Of a stretch of 64,000 nucleotides of DNA, positions 1-8,765 are shown one piece after another. The notes beneath the pieces are model-generated. The model made no database searches, was not told where the DNA came from, and was given only the letters and a program-made list of their open reading frames with translations. The DNA is from Psychromicrobium silvestre. Lineage in GTDB: Bacteria; Actinomycetota; Actinomycetes; Actinomycetales; Micrococcaceae. Numbering within the stretch: position 1 is the first letter of the stretch; every line of letters starts with the position of its first letter. The position numbers and the translations under genes were made by a program. The stretch is taken from assembly GCF_013408295.1 (NCBI RefSeq), contig NZ_JACBYQ010000001.1, positions 1,054,001 through 1,118,000 on the forward strand, in the 5' to 3' direction.

Positions 1-884
1 ATGGTCTTGCGCACCACTAGCTGCTGTAGCGAGACCGGGGCAAGCTCCAGCCCCAATTCGTTCGCCTCGGTCCGCTCCGCGGTACTCAGTTGGCCGTTGA
101 TGGTGACCGAAGCCAAAGAAGCGAAGTTCTCCCGATGCAGGATCTCCTTGCCCGCAACGAAGTGCTCGATTCGAGCTGCTGCCCCCACCACGGTGACCGC
201 GCTGCCGCGGATATTTTCGGCGTCGTCGTCGATAATGATCCTGCCCTTATCGATCACGATCACGTGTTCCAGCAGATTCGACACCTCGTCAATCAGGTGC
301 GAGGAAAGCACAATGGTGCGCGGATGCTCGGAATAGTCCTGCACTAGCCGGTCGTAGAAGAGCTGGCGGGCCACCGCGTCGAGACCCAGGTAGGGCTCGT
401 CGAAGAAGGTCAGCTCAGCCCGCGAGGCCAGTCCAATAATCACGCCCACGGCGGAGAGCTGCCCCCGGGAGAGTTTCTTAATTCGGCGGTTTAGCGGCAA
501 TTGGAAATCTTCCACCAGTCGCTCCGCGAGCTCTTGATCCCAATTCTCGAAGAAGATCTTCGCCGCGGCGAAAGCGTGCCTCGGCTTGAAGTCATCGGGG
601 TACTTCTGTGATTCACGGATAAAGCAGATTCGGCTGAGGATCTTGTCGTTTTCATAGGGATGGCCGCCGAAAACCTCGATCTCGCCACTGGAGCTGAAGC
701 CTTGGGCTGTCAAGATCGACATCAGAGTGGTCTTGCCCGCGCCATTGCGGCCAAGAAGTCCGTAGATCTTATTGGCTTCTAGTTCGAAACTTACCGAATC
801 CAAAGCCTTGAAATCACGGTAGTGCTTGCTGAGATTGCGCACCTTCACCACCGGGTCCCGGTGCTCGCTGCCAATATCTCTCAT
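1..884 (-). CDS. ABC transporter ATP-binding protein (3' end outside window)
   Basis: ATPase subunit of an ABC transporter that would energise a membrane permease. The reverse strand stays open from the ATG at 884 to the window edge, about 294 codons. Walker A GRNGAGKTT is at residues 45-53, a slightly divergent signature LSRGQL at about 138-143, Walker B ELTFFDEP at about 157-164, then an H-loop in SSHLIDEV. The start codon overlaps the stop of the upstream GntR gene by one base (TAATG), so the two are probably translationally coupled. GntR-ABC pairs of this kind belong to the YtrA type and normally have a permease next; it would lie before position 1. The substrate cannot be told from the sequence. 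Confidence 0.9.
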   Translation of the reverse strand, partial: MRDIGSEHRDPVVKVRNLSKHYRDFKALDSVSFELEANKIYGLLGRNGAGKTTLMSILTAQGFSSSGEIEVFGGHPYENDKILSRICFIRESQKYPDDFKPRHAFAAAKIFFENWDQELAERLVEDFQLPLNRRIKKLSRGQLSAVGVIIGLASRAELTFFDEPYLGLDAVARQLFYDRLVQDYSEHPRTIVLSSHLIDEVSNLLEHVIVIDKGRIIIDDDAENIRGSAVTVVGAAARIEHFVAGKEILHRENFASLASVTINGQLSTAERTEANELGLELAPVSLQQLVVRKT

Positions 885-1282
885 TAGTTCGTCGCCCTTT
901 CTGCCGTTTCTTGCGGCTGTTCTAGCCCAGTCCCATCCCGGGTGATCATCTCGGCTAGTTGTCGATTGTCGATGCCTAATTTGCGAGCCTCGGCGCGCAA
1001 TGGTTGTACGAATTGCTGGTAGAACTCTTCTCGTCTGCGCACCATCAAACTTTCCCGCGCTCCGCTCGCCACGAACATTCCTATCCCCCGCCGTTTGTAC
1101 AAGATGCCGTCGTCAACCAGCAGGTTCACGCCCTTGGCGGCTGTGGCGGGGTTGATTCGGTGGAAGGCCGCGAATTCGTTAGTAGAGGGCACTTGGCTCT
1201 CCTCGGCTAATGAGCCGTCCACGATTTCGTTCTCGATCAGTTCCGCGATCTGCAAGAAGATCGGTTTACCGTTGTCGATCAT
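884..1282 (-). CDS. GntR-family regulator, YtrA type
   Basis: Short GntR repressor of 132 residues. The N-terminal winged helix-turn-helix spans about residues 8-75 (PIFLQIAELIENEI at the start, RRGIGMFVA at the wing). The effector part is only about 50 residues, mostly helical, as in the YtrA subfamily. YtrA regulators usually sit first in the operon of the ABC transporter they repress, and here the ATPase gene follows with a one-base overlap. Autoregulation through the dyad at 1333-1346 is inferred. Start ATG at 1282 has GGGGG a few bases upstream. Confidence 0.88.
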   Translation of the reverse strand: MIDNGKPIFLQIAELIENEIVDGSLAEESQVPSTNEFAAFHRINPATAAKGVNLLVDDGILYKRRGIGMFVASGARESLMVRRREEFYQQFVQPLRAEARKLGIDNRQLAEMITRDGTGLEQPQETAERATN

Positions 1283-1332
1283 GCGTCCCCCACTCCACGG
1301 CTAACCATGTCGGTTACTTGGTTAGCCGGTTC

Positions 1333-1376
1333 ATTACTCATGTAACTAACCTAGGGTCTGTTCGAGTTCCTGTCAA
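1333..1376 (-). promoter_or_regulatory. Promoter and putative GntR operator
   Basis: On the minus strand TTGACA (1376-1371) is followed by 17 bp and TAGGTT (1353-1348), a near-consensus housekeeping promoter. Right at the expected start site lies an imperfect dyad, ATTAC-TCAT-GTAAC (1333-1346), and the short words GGTTAC/CTAACC recur nearby. This is a sensible place for autorepression by the GntR protein. The promoter is seen directly; the operator is inferred. Confidence 0.65.
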
Positions 1377-1431
1377 CCGAATTTTCGATGCAGCATTTTC
1401 GATCTAGCCCGCAGCGGGAGAGGATGGTGCG

Positions 1432-1848
1432 GTGACTAGAATCGTCCAGGTCAGCGCGGTGGCCATCTTCAATCTCGACGGCGAATTACTCACGGTGCGT
1501 AAGGCCGGGACCCAACGATTCCAGCTACCGGGCGGCAAACCGGATTCCGGGGAGACACCGCTCGAAGCAGCCCTGCGCGAGGTGCAGGAGGAAGTTGGGC
1601 TGGAGCTCCCGGCGTCGTCCCTCAGCGCGCTAGGGCACTGGCAGGGTGAGGCCGCCAACGACGACGCCGACCTCGTCAGTGCGCAGGTGTATCTCGCTGC
1701 GGGTATTCACCAGGCGCTAGCCCGGGCGGAAATCGCCGAATTGCGCTGGCTGGATCTAGCGGCGGAGGAGACTCCGGATCTGGCTCCTCTCATTTCCCTT
1801 TTTCTGCTGCCGATCCTCCGGGCAATGGATCTGCCTTTGGCCCGCTAA
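1432..1848 (+). CDS. Nudix hydrolase
   Basis: Hydrolase of nucleoside diphosphates linked to another moiety, 138 residues, cytosolic. The Nudix box is intact at residues 35-57 (Gx5Ex7REVQEEVG). The GTG start at 1432 follows GGGAGAGG. The substrate is unknown; an ADP-ribose or 8-oxo-nucleotide type activity is possible. Its last 59 bases overlap the 3' end of the convergent gene at 1790-2599, in a region that codes on both strands. Confidence 0.88.
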   Translation: MTRIVQVSAVAIFNLDGELLTVRKAGTQRFQLPGGKPDSGETPLEAALREVQEEVGLELPASSLSALGHWQGEAANDDADLVSAQVYLAAGIHQALARAEIAELRWLDLAAEETPDLAPLISLFLLPILRAMDLPLAR

Positions 1849-2599
1849 TCTCGGCTTGCACTCGCTTTTCCAGGGCCGCCAGCGCCTCATCGGGTAGCGC
1901 AATCAGCCCATCGAGTTCCTTGCGGGCCCGGCTATAGGCAAGTTGCCGTTCGGCTTGAGTTGAGGCGGCGTCCACCGCCATCGGCAGCAGCTTCCTGGCC
2001 GTTTTGAGTCGTTGTTGCTCCGGGGCACTGAAATGCTGATCCTTGATCCGTTTTGCCTCGCGCTCGGCCACGTCGAAGGAGACCTCAAAGTTACGCACCG
2101 CCTGCCGATATTCGGCCAGTCGGGCGTCGTCATCTAGCTCTTGCGGGGACTCTGGCTTCATCCCGTCTGCCAGCCGCTTGGCCCGGATGAACTCCACGGT
2201 AAGAGGTTCGCGCACATCGGACATCATCGGATAGTCGATCAGCTTGCCAACATCGAGCTCATACTCTAACCAACGAGCGTTGACCGCCCGATGGTCGGCG
2301 ATCAATCGGGTGGCTTCGCGTTCGCGAGGGCTTTCAGCGGCTTGGCTCTGCTGACGCCAGGCTGGAGTTGCCGGGTAGCTGGCCGGTCCGTAGGTGTTCT
2401 GATTGTTCTGGCCCTGGTTGTTAGCCAGCCCTTCCGCGGAGCCGGAACCTCGCTCAAAACGGTCGCGGCTGCCAGAGCGCCGCCCCCTGCGATCACCGCT
2501 CAGCGCCGAGCGGAACATTCCGATCACCACCGGGGCAGCAAAAATCAGCCACCAATAGTGGCCTGCGAAATTCAAGATGTTATTGATCGCCTCATTCAC
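1790..2599 (-). CDS. Membrane-anchored hypothetical protein
   Basis: 269 residues of unknown function. One hydrophobic segment lies at about residues 13-30 (HYWWLIFAAPVVIGMF), followed by an Arg/Gly/Ser-rich and then Gln/Asn-rich linker (about 33-85) and a charged, helical C-terminal half with many Ala, Glu, Arg and Lys. This looks like a single-pass protein with a cytosolic coiled domain. Start GTG at 2599. It ends inside the convergent Nudix gene and is divergent from the antiporter. No family recognised. Confidence 0.75.
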   Translation of the reverse strand: MNEAINNILNFAGHYWWLIFAAPVVIGMFRSALSGDRRGRRSGSRDRFERGSGSAEGLANNQGQNNQNTYGPASYPATPAWRQQSQAAESPREREATRLIADHRAVNARWLEYELDVGKLIDYPMMSDVREPLTVEFIRAKRLADGMKPESPQELDDDARLAEYRQAVRNFEVSFDVAEREAKRIKDQHFSAPEQQRLKTARKLLPMAVDAASTQAERQLAYSRARKELDGLIALPDEALAALEKRVQAEISGPKADPLPGGSAAEKGK

Positions 2600-2694
2600 A
2601 ACTCATCACTCGTTCATCCTGTCACTGTCCACAGAGCGGCTCAATGACTTTCGTCATCGGGCCGCGACAAGCTGTTCGATTAGGCCGCGCCTGA

Positions 2695-2706
2695 CAGAAT
2701 GATCGA
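2695..2706 (+). promoter_or_regulatory. -10-like hexamer for leaderless antiporter mRNA
   Basis: CAGAAT (2695-2700) ends 6 nt before the ATG at 2707, and no Shine-Dalgarno is visible. The transcript probably begins at the start codon. Confidence 0.45.
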
Positions 2707-4584
2707 ATGGAATTCATCCTGAGCGTGCTGATTATTGTCTTGGTGGTGTGCGCGGTCAGCGCCCTGGGTAAGAGAATCAACCTTTCAGCGCCTTTGCTGC
2801 TTGTCCTAGTCGGCGCCCTCGGCTCGTATATCCCCGGTGTTCGCGTCGAGTTGAACCCGGAAGTCATTCTGATCGCGATCCTGCCTCCGCTGCTCTTCGC
2901 GGCGGCCTTCCGCACCTCGCTGGTTGATTTCCGTAGCAATATTCGTTCCATTGGCTTACTCTCGGTGGGCTATGTCATCTTCACGGCGATCGGCGTCGGA
3001 CTGGTGGCTTATTGGGTCTTCCCCGGCATCTCCTTGGCTGCTGCCATCGCCCTGGGCGCCGTGGTGGCGCCGCCGGACGCGGTGGCAGCGACCGCCGTCG
3101 CCCGCCGGATTGGGATGCCCCGCCGAGTGGTCAGCATCCTAGAGGGCGAATCCCTGGTCAACGACGCCACCGCGCTGGTCACCCTGCGCGCTGCTATCGC
3201 CACCCTAGCGGGCGGAATCTCGGTTTGGCAGATTGGCGCACAGTTCCTCTGGGCAGCCGGTGGCGGCGTGGTGATCGGCCTGATTGTGGCCATTATTCTC
3301 ACCCAGATTCGCAAGCGAGTGCGCAATGTAGCGATCAATACCTCAATGTCCCTGGCCGCACCTTTTATTGCCTATATTCCGGCCGAGGAACTCCATCTCT
3401 TCGGTATCTCCGCCTCGGGAGTACTCGCCGTCGTGGTCTGTGGACTGCTCATGGGCTACAAGAGCCCGGCGATGCCCGGCGGTGCCTCCCGGACCAGCCA
3501 ACGCAGTAACTGGACCACGGTGCAGTTCGTGCTGGAAAACTCGGTCTTTCTGATCATTGGCCTACAAGCCAAGGACATCATCCAGCAAGTCCAAGAGGAT
3601 CCACTTGGACTTGCCGCGATCTGGTGGGGTTGCCTGGCGATACTGGTTGCGGTCCTGGTGCTACGACCCATCTGGGTTTTCCCGGCCACTTACCTGCCCC
3701 GGCTAATCCCCTCCGTGCGGCGCGCCGATCCCGCCCCCTCATGGACCTCCCCGGCGATCATTTCCTGGGCGGGCATGCGCGGCGTGGTCACCCTGGCCGC
3801 CGCCCTGACCCTGCCGGAGGAGCTGGAACATCGATCGGTGCTTATTCTGGCTGCCCTGGTCGTAGTGGCAGGGACCCTGGCACTACAAGGCTTCAGCTTG
3901 CCAGCGCTGGTCCGAATGTTAGGCGTGCGCGGCCCGGATAAACGCGAGGATCTGCTTTCCGAGGCGGCGGTCATGCAAAGAGCGACGACGGCGGGAATCA
4001 CCAGACTGCGCGAAATCAGCACCGACGACGACCCACCGGAAGTGCTCGCGATGCTCAAGCGACGTACCCAAGAACGCGGCCTGGCCGCCTGGGAGCGATT
4101 GGGTCGGTCGGAAGCGGAGAGCCAAACCCCTTCCCAGCGCTATGCACAGTTGCGGCAAGAGATGCTGGGCGCGGAACGTGAGGAAGTGCTTAGTCTTCGC
4201 AGCAGCGGTGAATACGCACACGAGGTTCTGGCCGAGGTGCTCGATCGCCTGGACGTCGAAGAATCCATGCTTGAGAGCGCAATGGAGGATCCGGAATTTG
4301 ATGACCCCACCGAGATGGCAGTCAGCGAGGGCGGCTGCGAACATCTGCAAGCCGCTCACGACCTGCCGACGCCGGAGAACCCCTACTGCCAAGACTGTGT
4401 TGAAGAAGGCACCACGGCTGTGCACTTGCGGATGTGCCTAAGCTGCGGAAAGGTGGCTTGCTGTGATTCCTCGGTGGGCAGGCATGCAGACCGGCACTAC
4501 CGAGAAAGTGGGCACCCGGTAATGCGTAGTGTGGAGCAAGGTGAGAGCTGGCGCTGGTGCTATCCGGATGAACTCCTCGGCTAG
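2707..4584 (+). CDS. CPA1-type Na+/H+ antiporter with C-terminal UBP zinc finger
   Basis: Integral membrane cation/proton exchanger of 625 residues. About 12 hydrophobic segments fill residues 1-400, including GAVVAPPDAVAATAVA and the conserved GESLVNDATALV stretch, both typical of the NhaP/CPA1 family. A charged helical region follows (about 405-540). The last 80 or so residues form a ubiquitin-carboxyl-hydrolase-type zinc finger: CEH, YCQDC, CLSCGKVACC and three spaced His (GRHADRHYRESGH). Bacteria of this group have no ubiquitin deconjugation for it to serve, so a regulatory or ligand-binding role at the cytosolic tail is more likely. Antiporters with this tail are known in actinobacteria; the role of the tail is not clear. 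Confidence 0.9.
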   Translation: MEFILSVLIIVLVVCAVSALGKRINLSAPLLLVLVGALGSYIPGVRVELNPEVILIAILPPLLFAAAFRTSLVDFRSNIRSIGLLSVGYVIFTAIGVGLVAYWVFPGISLAAAIALGAVVAPPDAVAATAVARRIGMPRRVVSILEGESLVNDATALVTLRAAIATLAGGISVWQIGAQFLWAAGGGVVIGLIVAIILTQIRKRVRNVAINTSMSLAAPFIAYIPAEELHLFGISASGVLAVVVCGLLMGYKSPAMPGGASRTSQRSNWTTVQFVLENSVFLIIGLQAKDIIQQVQEDPLGLAAIWWGCLAILVAVLVLRPIWVFPATYLPRLIPSVRRADPAPSWTSPAIISWAGMRGVVTLAAALTLPEELEHRSVLILAALVVVAGTLALQGFSLPALVRMLGVRGPDKREDLLSEAAVMQRATTAGITRLREISTDDDPPEVLAMLKRRTQERGLAAWERLGRSEAESQTPSQRYAQLRQEMLGAEREEVLSLRSSGEYAHEVLAEVLDRLDVEESMLESAMEDPEFDDPTEMAVSEGGCEHLQAAHDLPTPENPYCQDCVEEGTTAVHLRMCLSCGKVACCDSSVGRHADRHYRESGHPVMRSVEQGESWRWCYPDELLG

Positions 4585-4632
4585 CTGCTCGACGGCGGTG
4601 GGTTGCTGAGCGTCCAGCACAGCGAATTACCG

Positions 4633-4644
4633 TACCCTTGAGGG
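4633..4644 (+). promoter_or_regulatory. -10-like hexamer for leaderless dedA mRNA
   Basis: TACCCT (4633-4638) lies exactly 6 nt before the GTG at 4645. TGAGGG in between could also act as a weak ribosome site. Confidence 0.45.
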
Positions 4645-5376
4645 GTGACTCTCTCAGCAATCGGCCTGCACTCGGCCTTCTTACGCGGCCCGGCCCCTAC
4701 AGGCCTGCTTCCGGACTGGCTCAATCCGATCAATATCCTAGACAATCCCGCCTTGGGGTTCTGGGTGATTGTGATCGCTTGCGGAATCATCTTTGCCGAG
4801 ACCGGATTGCTGCTCGGTTTCTTCCTGCCCGGCGATTCCCTGCTCTTTACCGCAGGCTTACTCACCGCCGCAGGCAAGCTGCCGATCAATCTCTGGGTGC
4901 TCACCCTACTTCTTGTGGTCTGTGCGATTGCCGGTAACCAAGTCGGTTATATGATCGGTGCGAAGGCTGGACCGGCCATTTTCAAGCGCCCAGATTCACG
5001 CTTCTTCAAGCAGGAGAACATCGTCAAGGCGCACGATTTCTTCGAAAAACACGGTGGCAAGGCGCTCATTCTGGCTCGCTTCGTGCCGATTGTGCGCACC
5101 TTCGTCCCGGTCATCGTCGGCGTAGCCCAGATGAACAGGCGGCATTTCACGATCTTCAACGTAATCGGCGGCGTACTCTGGGCTGGCGGCGTAACCCTGT
5201 TGGGCGGATGGCTCGGTAATTCGGTGCCGTGGGTCCGGGACAACCTGGATCTGATCTTCATCCTGATCGTCGTGCTTTCGGTGGTCCCGATCGCTATCGA
5301 GCTGATCCGCAGCCGCCGTGGCCGCAAAGACGGGGATGTTGCGACTTCCGACCCCTCCGAAGAGCCGCTGAGCTAA
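4645..5376 (+). CDS. DedA-family membrane protein
   Basis: 243 residues. Carries the SNARE-associated/VTT signature: the GFFLPGDSLLF segment at about residue 72, RFVPIVRTFVPVIVG at about 150 and a GG/GW-rich helix after it. DedA proteins act as lipid (undecaprenyl phosphate or phospholipid) transporters or scramblases in the inner membrane. Residues 200-243 form the last helix and a basic and acidic cytosolic tail. GTG start at 4645. The gene stands alone, convergent with rdgB, with a perfect inverted repeat between them. Confidence 0.9.
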   Translation: MTLSAIGLHSAFLRGPAPTGLLPDWLNPINILDNPALGFWVIVIACGIIFAETGLLLGFFLPGDSLLFTAGLLTAAGKLPINLWVLTLLLVVCAIAGNQVGYMIGAKAGPAIFKRPDSRFFKQENIVKAHDFFEKHGGKALILARFVPIVRTFVPVIVGVAQMNRRHFTIFNVIGGVLWAGGVTLLGGWLGNSVPWVRDNLDLIFILIVVLSVVPIAIELIRSRRGRKDGDVATSDPSEEPLS

Positions 5377-5420
5377 GCCTCCAAAGCTGCCGCACGCCGT
5401 CGTCCATCCTTCTCTTCCGC

Positions 5421-5477
5421 CGAGTGTGGAGATCTGCACCTTATGAAGCACTCATACGGTGCAGATCTCCACACTCG
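5421..5477. repeat. Perfect 20-bp inverted repeat between convergent genes
   Basis: Arms CGAGTGTGGAGATCTGCACC (5421-5440) and its exact complement (5458-5477), with a 17-nt spacer. It lies 44 bp after the dedA stop and 4 bp before the rdgB stop. It could terminate both genes, but there is no clear T-tract, so it may instead be a dispersed palindromic element. Confidence 0.85.
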
Positions 5478-5481
5478 ATGT

Positions 5482-6111
5482 TTATGAAAGGGCTCTAACG
5501 ACGGCGGGGAGCAGCTTCCGGAAGGCTTGTCCCCGATGCGAGATCGCGTTCTTTTCTTCCGGTGCGAGTTCGGCGCAGGATCGATCTAAGCCTTCCGGTT
5601 GCAGGATCGGATCGTAGCCGAAGCCACCGTCGCCCCGCGGAGCGCTCAACAGGGTGCCGCGCAATTCGCCGAGTTCCACCACTTCGGTCTCGGGAGCCAC
5701 CAGGGCAGCCGCACAGATAAAACCTGCGGCTCGGTGCTCCGGGCCGATATCGCCCAATTGCGCCAGCAGAAGGTCCAGATTGGCTGCGTCATCCCCGTGC
5801 CTGCCGGACCAGCGTGCAGAGAAGATGCCAGGAGCCCCGCCCAGCACATCCACCGCCAAGCCAGAATCATCCGCAATGGCTGGTAACCCGGTCGCTGCAC
5901 TCACCGCATGGGCTTTTAACAGGGCATTCTCCGCGAAGGTCACCCCGGTTTCCGCCACATCTGGGGCACCCGCGGCAGCCGCGTCGATCACCTGAGTGTC
6001 GACGTCGAGCCCCGGAATCTGGCCACGAAGCAATTCCCTAAGTTCGCGCAGTTTGCCTTGGTTATGAGTGGCCAGGATCAGTTTTGGCCCAGTCATGATC
6101 AGCTCGGTCAT
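5482..6111 (-). CDS. rdgB: XTP/dITP pyrophosphatase (HAM1/RdgB)
   Basis: House-cleaning enzyme that hydrolyses XTP, dITP and ITP to monophosphates, keeping deaminated purines out of DNA and RNA. 209 residues, normal length. Motifs: THNQGKLREL near the N-terminus, DDSGLAVD with GGAPGIFSARW at about 80-100, GGFGYDPI near 165, and a final SHRGQAF. It starts 2 bp after the rph stop, so the two form an operon. A second ATG 18 nt downstream (6093) is an equally good start. Confidence 0.95.
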   Translation of the reverse strand: MTELIMTGPKLILATHNQGKLRELRELLRGQIPGLDVDTQVIDAAAAGAPDVAETGVTFAENALLKAHAVSAATGLPAIADDSGLAVDVLGGAPGIFSARWSGRHGDDAANLDLLLAQLGDIGPEHRAAGFICAAALVAPETEVVELGELRGTLLSAPRGDGGFGYDPILQPEGLDRSCAELAPEEKNAISHRGQAFRKLLPAVVRALS

Positions 6112-6113
6112 GA

Positions 6114-6866
6114 TCAGCCCAGGGTGTCCCGCTGAATCTGAGCCAGCTGTGAGGTGCCAAGTAGGGCCAGATCCAGCAGCGCGTTGAGCTCGTCACGGTC
6201 GAAAGGTGCACCTTCCGCGGTGCCCTGTACTTCAACGAATTTTCCGCTTCCGGTGACCACCACATTCATATCTGTCTCCGCCCGGACATCCTCAACGTAG
6301 GCCAGATCCAACATGGGAGCACCATCGATGATCCCCACCGAGACCGCTGCCACGGTATCCAGCAGGGGCTGCGCCGAGGCGGAGATCAGCTTGTTCTCGC
6401 GTGCGAAGCGGATTGATTCGGCGAGCGCCACATAGGCTCCCGTGATCGCTGCGGTCCGGGTGCCGCCGTCGGCCTGCAAAACATCGCAATCCAGCACGAT
6501 GGTGTTCTCTCCCAGGGCCTTAGTGTCGATAATGGAGCGCAGTGAGCGTCCGATCAGCCGAGAAATCTCATGGGTGCGTCCGCCAATTTTGCCCTTGACC
6601 GATTCCCGGTCGGAGCGAGTGTTAGTGGCTCGCGGCAACATGGCATATTCCGCGGTAACCCAGCCTCGACCTTCGCCACGCAGCCAGCGCGGCACGCCTG
6701 CGGTGAGCGAGGCGGTGCAGAGCACCCGGGTGCTGCCGAACTCGATCAAAGCCGAGCCCTCGGCTTGGCTGGACCAGCCGCGGGTGATGGAAATATCTCG
6801 GAGTTGATCGACGGTGCGGCCATCGGCCCGGGTTCCGGCCGTGGCGGCCTCAGCATTCAGTGACAT
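6114..6866 (-). CDS. rph: Ribonuclease PH
   Basis: Phosphate-dependent 3'-5' exoribonuclease that trims tRNA precursors. 250 residues, full length, with the typical N-terminus ([13 protein letters not shown]), [11 protein letters not shown], the basic [20 protein letters not shown] region and [17 protein letters not shown] of the phosphate site. First gene of the rph-rdgB pair. The order MBL hydrolase-rph-rdgB matches mycobacteria. Confidence 0.96.
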   Translation of the reverse strand: MSLNAEAATAGTRADGRTVDQLRDISITRGWSSQAEGSALIEFGSTRVLCTASLTAGVPRWLRGEGRGWVTAEYAMLPRATNTRSDRESVKGKIGGRTHEISRLIGRSLRSIIDTKALGENTIVLDCDVLQADGGTRTAAITGAYVALAESIRFARENKLISASAQPLLDTVAAVSVGIIDGAPMLDLAYVEDVRAETDMNVVVTGSGKFVEVQGTAEGAPFDRDELNALLDLALLGTSQLAQIQRDTLG

Positions 6867-6878
6867 GCCTCCAGCCTA
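6867..6878 (-). promoter_or_regulatory. -10-like hexamer upstream of rph
   Basis: Minus-strand TAGGCT (6878-6873) ends 6 nt before the rph ATG. The spacer GGAGGC resembles a ribosome site, so leaderless and leadered starts are both possible. Confidence 0.45.
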
Positions 6879-6933
6879 TCGAACCCCACCACCCAAAACC
6901 CCCTCCACCCAACCCATCTATCCCATCTCAACT

Positions 6934-7026
6934 CCCAGCTATCCCACTGGGTGTTACCAGAGTGAAGAATGTGACCGAAAATCGTGTTCAGCAGCATCAT
7001 CTGCCACATCCAGTGGGACAGATGGG
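6934..7026. repeat. Intergenic palindromic repeat, copy A
   Basis: Left arm CCCAGCTATCCCACTGG (6934-6950) pairs with the right arm (7010-7026) at 15 of 17 positions. An extra left half-arm CCCAACCCATCT (6908-6919) exactly complements 7020-7031. The spacer begins GTGTTAC and ends CACAT, as in copy B. It starts 22 bp after the stop of the MBL gene and precedes the rph promoter, so it may end the clpS operon transcript. Confidence 0.8.
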
Positions 7027-7047
7027 TTGGGTTTGGTGGGCTTGGGG

Positions 7048-7845
7048 CTAGATGGTGTAGTGCACTCCGGCGACGGCAACCGCTACGTCCCCGGGGTAAA
7101 CTTCCTTAGCCTCGGCCACCACCACATTCGGATCGGTCCAGACCGGAAGATGGGTCAGCAGTAGCCTCCGTACCCCCGCCTCGACGGCGGCTTGCGCCGC
7201 CCGTTTACCGGTCAGATGCACATGCTTAATCGCATCATCGCGGCCCTCTTGGAACGCCGCCTCACAGAGGAAGAAGTGCGCATCCCGGGCAGCCTCGACC
7301 AACGCCGGGCAGGAATCGGTATCCCCCGAATAGCTCAATACCACCCGACGATCCACCCCGGTGCCGTCGTATTCGGTGACTTCGACCCGCAGCGCATAGG
7401 CTTCCTCGTCCAGGTGATCCACCAAATAGGGAGTGATGGTGAACGGTCCCAGTTCAACCGAAGCTCGATCAGACCAGAGCTTGAAGTCGAATTCCTCACT
7501 CATTCCCGGATCGGGGTCCAGGCCATAAGCAGTGGCGAGCCTTTCGGCCGTGGCCGCAGGTCCCCAGACAGGTATCCTGCCGGTGTCCCAGCCTGCCGGG
7601 TCCCAGCGCACCGCAACGTGCAATCCGCACAGGTCCATGCAATGATCCGGGTGCAGGTGGCTCAGGAAGATGCCGTCAATATCATGCAAATCCAGATACT
7701 TCTGTGCGGCGCCGAGGGCACCGCTGCCCAGATCGAGCAGAATCCGCCAGGACCGCTCGCCATCGTGCGCGGTGAGCAGATAGCAGGAAGCCGGCGATTG
7801 TGGTCCAGGGAAGGAACCGCTGCAGCCCACAATGGTCAGTTTCAC
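7048..7845 (-). CDS. MBL-fold hydrolase, possible cAMP phosphodiesterase
   Basis: 265-residue metallo-beta-lactamase-fold protein of the RNase Z-like/phosphodiesterase branch. Metal motif [10 protein letters not shown] at about residues 62-71, a later SGDTD and a C-terminal LLTHLPVW. It overlaps murI by 4 bp (ATGA), so it is coupled. The mycobacterial gene in the same place (between murI and rph) has been described as an atypical cyclic-AMP phosphodiesterase; that activity is inferred here from position and family. Confidence 0.85.
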   Translation of the reverse strand: MKLTIVGCSGSFPGPQSPASCYLLTAHDGERSWRILLDLGSGALGAAQKYLDLHDIDGIFLSHLHPDHCMDLCGLHVAVRWDPAGWDTGRIPVWGPAATAERLATAYGLDPDPGMSEEFDFKLWSDRASVELGPFTITPYLVDHLDEEAYALRVEVTEYDGTGVDRRVVLSYSGDTDSCPALVEAARDAHFFLCEAAFQEGRDDAIKHVHLTGKRAAQAAVEAGVRRLLLTHLPVWTDPNVVVAEAKEVYPGDVAVAVAGVHYTI

Positions 7846-8765
7846 CGCTCACCCGCCGCGGCTAGGCGTGCGGCGTGCAGCATCTCTGGGGTGACCCGAG
7901 CCAGCGAGCCGGTGGGATAGTGCGCGGAAACGTGCGCGGCGTGCTCGACGCCGATCACCTCAGGCCCCAGGAAGCGCCGGGCCAGCGACTCGAAGCTCTG
8001 CGCATCCCCGGTGGAGACAAAACGATGCGCCGGAGCCATCGTCTCGGTGCGCTCCAGATCATGGCTGAGCAGAGCCTTATAGACGTCTTTTGCTGTCTCC
8101 TCGGCACTGGAGACCAGGGTGACCCCATCCCCCATAACGTAGGAGATGATCCCGGTCAGCAAGGGATAGTGGGTGCAGCCAAGCACCAGGGTATCCACCC
8201 CGGCAGCCTTGAGCGGAGCCAAGTATTCCTCCGCCGTGCTGAGCAGCTCCGGCCCCGCGGTGATACCAGATTCGACGAAGCGAACGAACTCCGGGCAGGC
8301 CACCGAGGTGATCTCCAGGTGTGGAGCGGCGGCGAAATTGTCCTGGTAAGCCCGCGAGGTAATCGTCGCTGCCGTCCCGATCACTCCGATTTTGCCATTC
8401 CTGGTAGCTGCGACCGCGCGGCGCACTGCCGGCTGGATGACCTCGACCACCGGAATTCCGTACTTCGCCGTGTAACGCTCCCGTGCATCGGGAAGTACCG
8501 CGGCAGTAGCCGAGTTACAGGCGATCACGAGAAGTTTGACGCCGGAATCCACCAGTTCGTCCATCACACCCAAAGCGTTCGCCCGGACTTCGGCAATCGG
8601 TAGCGGCCCGTAGGGGGCATTCGCGGTGTCCCCTACGTAGAGAATGGCCTCATTGGGCAATTGGTCAATCACCGCCCGAGCCACCGTCAGCCCACCCACT
8701 CCCGAATCGAAGATGCCCAATGGAGCTTGGGCATCATCATCCTGCAGCTTGGCTTCCGAGCTCAT
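7842..8765 (-). CDS. murI: Glutamate racemase
   Basis: Makes D-glutamate for peptidoglycan from L-glutamate. 307 residues. Substrate motif [10 protein letters not shown] near residue 20 and both catalytic cysteines: [10 protein letters not shown] (about 82) and VLGCTHYPL (about 196). It overlaps the DUF2017 gene upstream and the MBL gene downstream by 4 bp each. The N-terminal 15 residues are extra and poorly conserved. Confidence 0.96.
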   Translation of the reverse strand: MSSEAKLQDDDAQAPLGIFDSGVGGLTVARAVIDQLPNEAILYVGDTANAPYGPLPIAEVRANALGVMDELVDSGVKLLVIACNSATAAVLPDARERYTAKYGIPVVEVIQPAVRRAVAATRNGKIGVIGTAATITSRAYQDNFAAAPHLEITSVACPEFVRFVESGITAGPELLSTAEEYLAPLKAAGVDTLVLGCTHYPLLTGIISYVMGDGVTLVSSAEETAKDVYKALLSHDLERTETMAPAHRFVSTGDAQSFESLARRFLGPEVIGVEHAAHVSAHYPTGSLARVTPEMLHAARLAAAGER

